Shown one piece after another: positions 17,578-25,543 of a stretch of 33,182 bases of DNA. The stretch is from CAYSCZ01 sp964429655 (GTDB taxonomy: Bacteria > Bacteroidota > Bacteroidia > Cytophagales > Cyclobacteriaceae): positions 1 to 33,182 of the forward strand of contig CAYSCZ010000033.1 of assembly GCA_964429655.1 (NCBI GenBank). The letters are read 5' to 3'. The notes below the pieces were generated by a model. It was not told where the DNA came from. It saw only the letters and a program-made list of their open reading frames with translations, and made no database searches. Position 1 is the first letter of the stretch, and the number at the start of each line of letters is the position of its first letter. Made by a program: the position numbers and the translations under genes.

Positions 17578-19062
17578 ATGGGTATAGTCATTAGACAGAG
17601 TTTTTGGAGTATTGTCTTTGCTTATACCGGCGTATTGGTTGGCTTTTTAAATGTAGTAGTGCTAATGCCAAAATATTTGACTCCGGATGAAATAGGTCTT
17701 TGGCGAACATTTGTGAGTATCTCTTCCTTTTCTTCACCATTAGTTCTGCTCGGCTCTCAAAAGAGTATTACAAAATTTTTACCGAAATTCAACGAAAAAG
17801 AAAAAACCTCAATAATTCTTACATTATTGACGTTGACTTTATTTGCATTCCTTGCTCTATCAATCTCTTTTTTTGTATTTCAGGAACAGCTAACAATTTT
17901 CTTCGCTGAAAGCATACCTGATATTAAAACTTATTTGATCTATATTTTAGCTTTGATATTTTCCATGGCACTATTCGCATTTATAGAATCTATTTCCTGT
18001 GCTTACTTAGATATTTCAACACCTAATTTTATAAGAGAAATAATTTATAAAACCTCACATCTATTAATAATTGTTCTAGTAGGTTATGGTATCCTAGACT
18101 TCTATGAATATTTATTCTCACAACTGGTAATTTATGTATTAATGACGTTGAGTTTAACATTCTCAATCGTATACAAAAAAAAAATCAATTTCTCAAAACC
18201 CGTTTTACTACCAGGAGTACTTCTAAGAAAAGTTTTAAATTTTGGTTTATTTTCGATTTTAGATGGATTTAGTGGCAACTTGTATATACAAATTGATAAA
18301 CTAATTATTGCTAAATACTTAGGACTTAAGGAGGTTGCGATCTACACCACTGCTATTTTTATTGCCAGAGTAATTTTGATTCCTCAGAAATACATTGGTC
18401 AAATCTCTGTGCCCATCATTACTAAATTTTTTCAGAACGGCACCTTCGATAAAATAGAAGATCATAATAAGGCCGCAGCAATTAACCAAATGATTATATC
18501 ATCATTTATATTTTTTATGATTTACTATAATGTTCAAGAAATATATGATTTAATGCCGAATGGAGATATATATCGTGAGGGAGCTGTAATTGTGGTATTA
18601 ATCGGAATCATTCAACTGATGAATGGTAGTTTTGGAATTAATAGCCCTATATTGGTATTGTCTGAACACTATCGAAAAAACACCTACATTTTATTTTTAA
18701 TAAGTTTGTTAAATCTCGTTTTAAATATTCTTCTAATTCCAAAATACGGGATGGTTGGAGCTGCTGTAGCGTCACTTTTTTCTTATTTCGTTAGGCATAT
18801 CACACAGTATATCTTAATACAAAAGTATTTTCATATTAATACTTTTACTATTAAAAATCTATATTTTCTACTTTTTATAGTCGTTCTATTTTTTATAAAA
18901 GGATTATTTAGTCATTTTTCATTTTATATATATATCAATATTGCGATAAAAAGCATTTCGTTATGTTTGGCATACATTTTATATGCCCTCATTATGAACC
19001 CGTCCAGAGAAATTTATAATATTGCAATTCTTGTAAGTAAAAAATTACGTATAAGTAACTAA
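17578..19062 (+). CDS. Polysaccharide/O-antigen flippase (Wzx, MOP superfamily)
   Basis: A 494-residue protein with about 12-14 hydrophobic helices. The N-terminal block SFWSIVFAYTGVLVGFLNVVVL followed by LTPDEIGLWRTF is typical of MOP-superfamily Wzx-type exporters. These move undecaprenyl-diphosphate-linked oligosaccharides across the inner membrane. The ATG abuts the yfhO stop (TAG/ATG at 17575-17580), so the two are co-transcribed. It converges on the nonulosonate cluster with only 44 bases between. The substrate glycan is not identified, though the neighbouring genes point to one containing nonulosonic acid. Confidence 0.9.
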   Translation: MGIVIRQSFWSIVFAYTGVLVGFLNVVVLMPKYLTPDEIGLWRTFVSISSFSSPLVLLGSQKSITKFLPKFNEKEKTSIILTLLTLTLFAFLALSISFFVFQEQLTIFFAESIPDIKTYLIYILALIFSMALFAFIESISCAYLDISTPNFIREIIYKTSHLLIIVLVGYGILDFYEYLFSQLVIYVLMTLSLTFSIVYKKKINFSKPVLLPGVLLRKVLNFGLFSILDGFSGNLYIQIDKLIIAKYLGLKEVAIYTTAIFIARVILIPQKYIGQISVPIITKFFQNGTFDKIEDHNKAAAINQMIISSFIFFMIYYNVQEIYDLMPNGDIYREGAVIVVLIGIIQLMNGSFGINSPILVLSEHYRKNTYILFLISLLNLVLNILLIPKYGMVGAAVASLFSYFVRHITQYILIQKYFHINTFTIKNLYFLLFIVVLFFIKGLFSHFSFYIYINIAIKSISLCLAYILYALIMNPSREIYNIAILVSKKLRISN

Positions 19063-19106
19063 GGTCTGAGTGACTTAAAAAGTATTTCAAATTCAAATTT
19101 TAACCG

Positions 19107-20537
19107 TCAGAGAATATACTTTTCAAAATTAAGTTTGATTTTTTCCATATCAACATTAAAAATATTATTGGATTCATTTTCTTGAATAGCGGAATCATCA
19201 AAATGATTGAAAAATTCGTTAAAGTCTTCTTTTGAACGAATTGAAACAAAAAGACCTTTTTCAATAAATGAATTATATATCTCTAACCCATTCGGATGGA
19301 TAATCAAGCTTTTTTTCTTAAAAATTAATGCTTCTAAACAAACCGTAGACCAATTAGTAACATGAAAGTCAGCCTTAGCCAGCAAAGCATAGAGTGGTAA
19401 ATTGGAAGCTAAATTTAATTCTATATTAGTTAGTCTATTCACATCAATAGTTCTTTTAACATTATCAATTCCATCTTTTTGTTCCGGATGGAATCTAAGC
19501 AACCATAATATTTGAGGATTTAATTTCATTATTTGAATAAAAAAACCTGGAATAGGTTCATCTATATCTTGTTGCAAAGAAAACAATACTACTTTTTCAT
19601 ATGGCAGAATTAATTTTTCTAGCTTCGGGAAGTTGTATTCTTTCAAATTATTAAGCCAGCTTAAAAGCCATAAATTACCCATTATTACTGGCATGTGATT
19701 TATTTTATTTGTTCTGTCCCTCATTATTAAGTTAAAAGAATATTCGCCCCATGTCCAAAAAATATCTGGTAAAGTTGTATAACCATTAATTGGTACTTTA
19801 TTCCAACCTATATACATTAAATGATAAATACCCTGTTTGCCATGCTGGATATCAATAGTCTTAATTTTTAATGATTTAGAGACATGTAAAAATGTAAAGT
19901 GATTGTTTTGATTAAAACCATTAAAAAACAAGTAATTTGGATTAATTCTTTTTAGTATAAACTTGGCTGCCCACTCTGCAGATTTAATATAACATATCGA
20001 TTCTACACATAAATTTTTAATCTCTAAACCTGTTTGTTTCTCTAATTCGTTTACTATCTCGTCAAATTTTATATTTTGCTTTAGAGCGTTTTTTGTTAAA
20101 AAATATTTTATTGGATTAATAAAGTACCTAAGATCAAAAAAAATATGAGGATAAATGGATTTTCGGTTATCGTTAAATTTACCAATTACAATTTTTGTAT
20201 GGCTTAATTTATAATTTTCAGATATAAAGTGAATTACAGGGTCACATATCCTGTTGGTAACCACATTATCTTCCAACTCAACAGTTGAACCAGATCCTGT
20301 AAAAAAGCAACATTGAGATCTACGTAATTTTTTAATGTTTAAAACAGATTGTAGAAAACTGATTAAACTAATTTTTTTTTTCTTGTTTAAAGATTTGACT
20401 TTCAGGCTTCTTAAATAAGAATCTCTCAGTGAATTTTTAATGATGGGCCACAGGTGAATTTCTTCATGAATCAGGCTCTCTGGCTTGAACTTATTTTGAA
20501 CTTCCTTTGTAAGATCGAAAAGAATTTTCTCTGTCAT
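19107..20537 (-). CDS. GT-B glycosyltransferase, probable nonulosonic-acid transferase
   Basis: A 476-residue soluble protein, last in the minus-strand nonulosonate cluster. The C-terminal half carries IDIQHGKQGIYH (~228-239), DIFWTWGEYS, RFHPEQ (348-353) and TNWSTVCLEAL (~394-404). The paired HP and S...EA motifs resemble those used by GT-B enzymes that take CMP-activated sugars (polysialyltransferase-like). No transmembrane segment is seen; the N terminus is Lys-rich (KSLNKKKK). The location supports transfer of the cluster's CMP-sugar, but that is inference. A 50-base gap separates it from the CBS-aminotransferase gene. It is more AT-rich than the genes before 19 kb. Confidence 0.65.
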   Translation of the reverse strand: MTEKILFDLTKEVQNKFKPESLIHEEIHLWPIIKNSLRDSYLRSLKVKSLNKKKKISLISFLQSVLNIKKLRRSQCCFFTGSGSTVELEDNVVTNRICDPVIHFISENYKLSHTKIVIGKFNDNRKSIYPHIFFDLRYFINPIKYFLTKNALKQNIKFDEIVNELEKQTGLEIKNLCVESICYIKSAEWAAKFILKRINPNYLFFNGFNQNNHFTFLHVSKSLKIKTIDIQHGKQGIYHLMYIGWNKVPINGYTTLPDIFWTWGEYSFNLIMRDRTNKINHMPVIMGNLWLLSWLNNLKEYNFPKLEKLILPYEKVVLFSLQQDIDEPIPGFFIQIMKLNPQILWLLRFHPEQKDGIDNVKRTIDVNRLTNIELNLASNLPLYALLAKADFHVTNWSTVCLEALIFKKKSLIIHPNGLEIYNSFIEKGLFVSIRSKEDFNEFFNHFDDSAIQENESNNIFNVDMEKIKLNFEKYIL

Positions 20538-20587
20538 TATGTTATTTTAAGACACCATTAATTGGAAGTCTGTTATTAGGTCTTTTA

Positions 20588-22009
20588 CTAATTAGCGTTC
20601 AAACAAAATTTTGACAGAATATTTCTGATAGTCCCAAAATCCAATTGATCAATAATGGTTGGGAAATTTACGCCTCGTTTTGAAAGATTATAACTAACAG
20701 GGGTAGGTAATTTTGAATATTCGGCAAACACTGGCATCTGACTTAAAGGATAAAAGAATGGCCTAACATCTATATTATGATTTTTGAATTCTTCAATTAA
20801 CTGATTTCGATTAGTTATTTTTAGTAATGTACTAATTAGCCATATTACCCGGCTATTATTAGGTATATCCTTTTGCCATTCCAAGAAGTCAAAAGAATTC
20901 AATTCTGAACGATACTGGAATTCTAATTGCTTTCGTTTATTGATGAATTCATCAATACGTTCTAATTGGGCACATCCAATAGCCGCTTGAAGATTTGTCA
21001 TTCTATAATTATAACCTACTTCTTCATGCCAATATTTATGTGTTTTACTCATTCCATGGTCACGGAGTAATTTCATTTTATGATTAAGAGGTTCAGAATT
21101 TGTCAAACACATTCCTCCCTCACCAGTAGTAATTATTTTATTGGCAAAGAAAGAAAAACACGAAATATCACCAAACGATCCGACTGGTTTCCCTTTGTAG
21201 AGTGCACCGTGAGCTTCAGCGGCATCTTCTATTATCTTGACATTATACTTGTAAGCCAAAGCTAATATTGAATCCATATCGCATGGTTGCCCATAAAGGT
21301 GTACTGGAATAATTGCTTTTGTATTTGAATTAATTGCTTTTTTTATCTCGTCGGGATTTATAGTCCAGGAAACTGGATCAACATCAACAATTACGGGTGT
21401 GGCATTAGCATGTAACACTGCATTGATTGTTGCTCCAAAGGTTAGATCTGGAATGATTACTTCATCACCCTGACCAATTTCCAAAGCCTTTAATGCTAAG
21501 TGGATTGCAACAGTTCCATTTGATGTAGCAACACCATACTTAGTGTTACAGTAGTTAGAAAATTCGGATTCAAATTTATCAATATATTTACCGTTGCTAG
21601 AAATCCACGTAGATAATAATGCATCACTCAGGTATTTAAATTCATTTCCATTTAGTATTGGTTGAGCAACAGGGGTGAAATGAGTTCGATGTTCATAACG
21701 GAAATAGTTTACAATTTCGTTTCGATCATTTACAATTGGGATTACCCTTACTTTTCGATTAGATTTTTCCAATAATTGATCAAGATTTTCTCCTTGTCTT
21801 GCAAAGACAAAATCGTTTAGATCGTCTTCTGAAATAATCTGATCCAGACGTTTCCCAGAAAGCAGTAACCTGCGAAAATCTCCATCAGTAATAACCCCAC
21901 AGAGTTTTTCGTCATAGTCAACTATAAATGCAATTCCTGCGGGTTCCTCATTTATCTTCTGCAGGACTTGTCTTAAGGTGCTGCCAATTTTACTTATACT
22001 ATTTTGCAT
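20588..22009 (-). CDS. CBS-domain pair fused to DegT/DnrJ/EryC1 sugar aminotransferase
   Basis: A 473-residue fusion. Residues ~1-108 form a CBS pair (FIVDYDEKLCGVITDGDFRR and VIPIVNDRNEIVNYF) of the type found at the N terminus of PtmE/LegF-like nucleotidyltransferases. Residues ~113-473 form a DegT/DnrJ/EryC1/StrS aminotransferase with TSNGTVAIHLAL, EDAAEAHGA (Asp262), and the PLP lysine K291 in FFANKIITTGEGG. Such enzymes use PLP and glutamate to aminate keto sugars, usually nucleotide-linked; a LegC/PseC-like role is likely. The CBS part may sense a nucleotide or an end product. The ATG at 22009 overlaps the upstream isomerase gene by 11 bases, so the domain order is not an assembly artefact at a gene boundary. 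Confidence 0.9.
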   Translation of the reverse strand: MQNSISKIGSTLRQVLQKINEEPAGIAFIVDYDEKLCGVITDGDFRRLLLSGKRLDQIISEDDLNDFVFARQGENLDQLLEKSNRKVRVIPIVNDRNEIVNYFRYEHRTHFTPVAQPILNGNEFKYLSDALLSTWISSNGKYIDKFESEFSNYCNTKYGVATSNGTVAIHLALKALEIGQGDEVIIPDLTFGATINAVLHANATPVIVDVDPVSWTINPDEIKKAINSNTKAIIPVHLYGQPCDMDSILALAYKYNVKIIEDAAEAHGALYKGKPVGSFGDISCFSFFANKIITTGEGGMCLTNSEPLNHKMKLLRDHGMSKTHKYWHEEVGYNYRMTNLQAAIGCAQLERIDEFINKRKQLEFQYRSELNSFDFLEWQKDIPNNSRVIWLISTLLKITNRNQLIEEFKNHNIDVRPFFYPLSQMPVFAEYSKLPTPVSYNLSKRGVNFPTIIDQLDFGTIRNILSKFCLNAN

Positions 22010-22856
22010 GAATCAGCTCTTCCAAATTGTTATAACTAATTTTCAAATCATCAATACCACTGTAAACCTCTAAAGTGTAGGTTTTGTGAGATAAATTGCA
22101 ATAGCTTAAAAGTGAGTAAAGTTCTGATGTAGTAATAAGAGGTCCATTGGAATCCAATGAGCCATCATTGTCGCTTATGTGTACGTAGTCAGTTAGGGCC
22201 AGAAAGTACTTTAATTGCTTCTGAAAATTAAGCTTTAGTGTTTGACAACTTACTTTAAGGTGTGCAACATCTAACAATGGGGTAAAACATAGATAAGTCC
22301 TTAGGTCTTCAAAGGATTTTTGATCTGTGAATAAAAAAGGGTTGTACGGGTGAAACTGCTGATAATTTTTTTTTGATAAAACATTATTTTCTATGTAAAT
22401 CCTAACGTTATCAGTTAACGATTGTAATTTTTTTACATTATTTGTGAAACTCTTTATAGCCTTAGTTTTGTCAAATAGTTTCTGCGCTCCAATTTCCTTA
22501 CCGATTCTATTGAGCGGGATATTTATCAAAAATCCAGCATGGAACGCAAATTTTGGTAGATTTAACCGATCGCTTAAGGTTATTGAGTTCTTAATATGAT
22601 CCAAGCTTAATTGATTGATTTTTGGATCTAAGGATGCTAAATTTAGCACAAAATCATTTTTAGGAGGAGGGAAATAGTTATGTGCTAAAAAATTGATATT
22701 ATATTTTTTTTTTAATCTCAATAGAGTATCCTCTATAGAATCACTAAACCTGGTTCCTCCAGAAAGCTCAATATTCTTGAATCCATTTTCGACCAATGTT
22801 TCAATAGACTCTTCAATAAATTTAGATTTAACACAACTACTTGAAACGTAAATCAT
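21999..22856 (-). CDS. Sugar phosphate isomerase/epimerase, AP endonuclease 2-like TIM barrel
   Basis: A 285-residue protein of the Xyl isomerase-like TIM-barrel superfamily. Candidate metal ligands are E156 (IYIENN), D196 and H199 (LLDVAHL), H226 (VHISDND) and E263 (TLEVYSG), with H59 and H106 in LAHNYFP and AFHAGF. Members interconvert aldoses and ketoses or epimerise sugars, using a divalent metal; endonuclease activity is less likely in this setting. Its place in a nonulosonate operon lacking a NeuC/LegG hydrolase suggests it prepares the six-carbon precursor, which is inference. The start overlaps the NeuD-like gene by 4 bases (ATGA). Confidence 0.8.
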   Translation of the reverse strand: MIYVSSSCVKSKFIEESIETLVENGFKNIELSGGTRFSDSIEDTLLRLKKKYNINFLAHNYFPPPKNDFVLNLASLDPKINQLSLDHIKNSITLSDRLNLPKFAFHAGFLINIPLNRIGKEIGAQKLFDKTKAIKSFTNNVKKLQSLTDNVRIYIENNVLSKKNYQQFHPYNPFLFTDQKSFEDLRTYLCFTPLLDVAHLKVSCQTLKLNFQKQLKYFLALTDYVHISDNDGSLDSNGPLITTSELYSLLSYCNLSHKTYTLEVYSGIDDLKISYNNLEELIHAK

Positions 22857-23464
22857 GTAATTTTATTTACTGGGCTCCCAACATATATTCCTGGTTCGTC
22901 AATATCTTTAACTACTAAAGAACCAGCTCCAACGATTACATCCGAGCAAATTTTAATCTGATCTTTTATTATTACACCAGCTCCTATAAAACATCTATCA
23001 CCAATTGATACCCTTCCAGCTATAATACTGCCTATACTAATATGGCAGTGATTCTCTATAGTACTTTCATGTTCAATAATGCAACCAGTATTGATAATAT
23101 TATTATCTCCTATAGTGACCTCCGCGTTTATAAAAGACCTGGGAAATACTAAATTAGCCAATCCAAGAGTTACTCCATATTGAAGAATCGCTGAAGAGTG
23201 AGAAATGTTTTTCTGGAAAATTCTATCAAAATATCGGTTAAAGAGTTCATTACGATATAAATTGTTACCAACTGCAAGAACCAATAGATTTGTTTCAGGA
23301 AGCTCTTCTAAAGTTCCTTTTATAGCCAGCCCCATGATAGCCTCGGTTTTTTTTGGATTATAGGATTTATCATAAATACCTTCTATTTGTAATTCAGCAT
23401 CTTGAATAAGACCGATAACTGACCTAGAATGACCTCCTGAACCAACTATTGATATTTTAGACAT
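22853..23464 (-). CDS. neuD: NeuD/PglD-like sugar O- or N-acetyltransferase
   Basis: A 203-residue protein with an N-terminal Rossmann-like sugar-binding part (ISIVGSGGHSRSV) and a left-handed beta helix of hexapeptide repeats (about 95-195; IGDNNIINTG, ISIGSIIAG, IGAGVIIKD). IIEHESTIENHCHI contains the Glu131-His132 pair expected near the acetyl-CoA site in NeuD/PglD enzymes. It would transfer acetyl from acetyl-CoA to an amino or hydroxyl group of the nonulosonate or its precursor. The name is by family; acceptor and position are unknown. It overlaps its neighbours by 8 bases (NeuB side) and 4 bases (isomerase side). Confidence 0.85.
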   Translation of the reverse strand: MSKISIVGSGGHSRSVIGLIQDAELQIEGIYDKSYNPKKTEAIMGLAIKGTLEELPETNLLVLAVGNNLYRNELFNRYFDRIFQKNISHSSAILQYGVTLGLANLVFPRSFINAEVTIGDNNIINTGCIIEHESTIENHCHISIGSIIAGRVSIGDRCFIGAGVIIKDQIKICSDVIVGAGSLVVKDIDEPGIYVGSPVNKIT

Positions 23465-24503
23465 AAATTATATCGTCTTCTTCAAAGTCTTTTCCTGCAA
23501 TTTTTCCGACAATCTCCTGATAATGAATTGGAGATATACCTATTCCACCAGTGCGCTTTGCAACAAGATTTTCTTCACTAAAAACATCACCTTTTTTGAT
23601 TTTTCTTTTAGCTACCAGACATTTTTGTAGGGATTTTCTTGTTTGCTCTTCTGAATTGGTTGGGCATTTGATCTCTGACCCTAAATAATTTTCAACTTGG
23701 CGAATAAGTTTCACATAATCTTTTAGCTCCTCTGGATTAAGTGAGGCTAAATGATCTGGCCCATCTGCTAATTTGTTTATTGTAAAATGTTTTTCTACTA
23801 CCCTAGCTCCCATTGGCACTGCGAATGGAGATGCTCCAAGACCAATTGAATGATCCGAATATCCAACAATGCAATCAAAAGTGTCGATGTATGTATTTAT
23901 GACTTTGAGATTTGCCTCATTGTCTTCTATAGGGTAGTTAGCCGTACATTGTAAAAGAATAACATCTTTATTAAATCTTTGAATCTCTTTCATCGCTAAT
24001 TTCACTTCGTTCAAATAGCACATTCCTGTTGAAAGAATTATCGGTTTTCTTGTTTGGGCTATTTTCTTTAAAAAGGGAAGATTAGTAGTATCAGTACTAG
24101 CTACTTTATATGCATCTACGCCTATCTCCTCTAATTCTGTCAAGCTCGTCTGATCAAATGGAGTAATTAAAAATAAAATACCTTTCTTCTTGCAATACTC
24201 TTTAAGTCCCCTGTATTGCTCAACTGCTATTTCTAATTTTTTAAGCATCTCAGTTTGAGACTCTTTCTTACCCGTAGTTTTAGTCTGATATGGCGCCTTC
24301 CGGATATCTTTAAGAATTAAATGTTCAGTTCTAAAAGCCTGAAACTTCACGGCGTCAGCTCCAGAATCCTTAGCAATATCAATAAGTTGCTTGGCCAGAT
24401 TAATATCACCACCATGATTTACCCCTGCCTCTGCGATAATAAAAACCGGATCACTGTGAGATATTTTTTTTGATCCGATAATTATATTTTTATTAAAGTT
24501 CAT
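23457..24503 (-). CDS. neuB: Canonical NeuB-family nonulosonic acid synthase
   Basis: A 348-residue enzyme that condenses phosphoenolpyruvate with an N-acyl amino hexose to form a C9 ulosonic acid. All family landmarks are present: IIAEAGVNHGG, K53 in VKFQ, K133/S136 in YKVAST, N189/Y190 in CTANYPI, metal-binding H218 (YSDHS) and H239 (EKHFT), and D250 in GPDH. The C-terminal SAF/antifreeze-like domain (about 285-348) carries the Arg in KRTGGIGISP. Substrate class (sialic, legionaminic or pseudaminic) cannot be set by eye; legionaminate-type (LegI) is plausible. It overlaps the second synthase by 4 bases and NeuD by 8. Confidence 0.92.
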   Translation of the reverse strand: MNFNKNIIIGSKKISHSDPVFIIAEAGVNHGGDINLAKQLIDIAKDSGADAVKFQAFRTEHLILKDIRKAPYQTKTTGKKESQTEMLKKLEIAVEQYRGLKEYCKKKGILFLITPFDQTSLTELEEIGVDAYKVASTDTTNLPFLKKIAQTRKPIILSTGMCYLNEVKLAMKEIQRFNKDVILLQCTANYPIEDNEANLKVINTYIDTFDCIVGYSDHSIGLGASPFAVPMGARVVEKHFTINKLADGPDHLASLNPEELKDYVKLIRQVENYLGSEIKCPTNSEEQTRKSLQKCLVAKRKIKKGDVFSEENLVAKRTGGIGISPIHYQEIVGKIAGKDFEEDDIIYV

Positions 24504-25543
24504 TTAATATAATCCATTAAAATATTGTCATACTTTTTGAATCTTTTTGTCGCATTTTTACCATTAATCTTGCTAAACTTTATTGGTGGAATGCCGGGTT
24601 CAATATTTCTAATAAAAGCTACTTTATCTCTTGTAATGGTTTCATCTTTTTCAATATCCTTGATAGCTACAATACTCTTTTTTTGAAACTTTCGATATTT
24701 AAGATCGCTTTCATTAAAATCTGTTATTGCAGGTTTTCCATAAGCAAGCCAACCTCTTTTTATTGTTTCTACATATATTTTAAATTCTGCTGGTTCGAGG
24801 GCTGCTTGATAATCAATACCTTTTTCACCTCTATCAATGGTAATGTGTTTTTCCAACACATTTGCTCCTAAACCGACTGCCACCAGGTCAACTACTTTTC
24901 CAAACGGATCGTCACCAGAAGTATGATCAGCATAACCAACAGGGATTTGAAACTTTTCCTTTAGCAACTTAATTTTTGAAATATTTAAATCTTTGGTTTC
25001 TGTTGGAAAGTTTTGAACACCATGCATTAGAATAATATTTTGTGAACCATTGTTTATTGCGAATGAAACTCCATCAGAAATCTCGTCCAGTGTAGATGCT
25101 CCAGTTCCCAAAGTAAAAGGGATTTCTGATTCGGAAACAGCCTTTAACACTTCAGGATTACTTAAGTCAGCAGAATTTAATTTTATACCATCCACTTTTA
25201 GCTTAATTGCAATTTCAACAGATGGTAAATCATAAGTACAGGCAAAGACGTCTAAACCATTTTCACATGCTTTTTGATTTAAGCTTGCCCACCGTTCAAT
25301 ATCAAATTCTATTTTATTGATCAGTGGGAATGCTTCATGATTTGGGGTTACAGTTTCTTTTGCTACAAAAAATTGAAATTGGATGCAGTCTGCATTTGAA
25401 TCTGCAGCAGCATTAATAATGCGTTCAGCTTTTTCAAAACTACCATCATGGGCACATGCCATTTCTGCAATAATATAAGGCCTGTGACCAACTCCGATAT
25501 GCTTATTGTTTATTTTGATGATTTTATTTAAATTCATAACCAT
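24500..25543 (-). CDS. Divergent NeuB-family synthase paralogue
   Basis: A 347-residue protein with the same TIM barrel plus C-terminal SAF domain as its neighbour, but with altered motifs. IIAEMACAHDGS replaces IIAEAGVNHGG; Q55 (CIQFQ) stands where the usual Lys of KFQ is; HGVQNFPT replaces QCTANYPI; GIDYQAALEP replaces GPDHLASLNP. Metal ligands H207 (YADHT) and H233 (EKHIT), K121 and N178 are kept. So a metal-dependent PEP aldol condensation is still likely, on a different acceptor. An internal ATG at 25537 would give a 4-base ATGA overlap with the DapA-like gene, like the other junctions here, and may be the true start; ATG 25543 gives a 10-base overlap. Confidence 0.85.
   Translation of the reverse strand: MVMNLNKIIKINNKHIGVGHRPYIIAEMACAHDGSFEKAERIINAAADSNADCIQFQFFVAKETVTPNHEAFPLINKIEFDIERWASLNQKACENGLDVFACTYDLPSVEIAIKLKVDGIKLNSADLSNPEVLKAVSESEIPFTLGTGASTLDEISDGVSFAINNGSQNIILMHGVQNFPTETKDLNISKIKLLKEKFQIPVGYADHTSGDDPFGKVVDLVAVGLGANVLEKHITIDRGEKGIDYQAALEPAEFKIYVETIKRGWLAYGKPAITDFNESDLKYRKFQKKSIVAIKDIEKDETITRDKVAFIRNIEPGIPPIKFSKINGKNATKRFKKYDNILMDYIK

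Noticed and set aside
19063..19106. Bidirectional terminator between the flippase and the glycosyltransferase
   Set aside because: The 44-base gap shows no stable stem-loop followed by a T-run.
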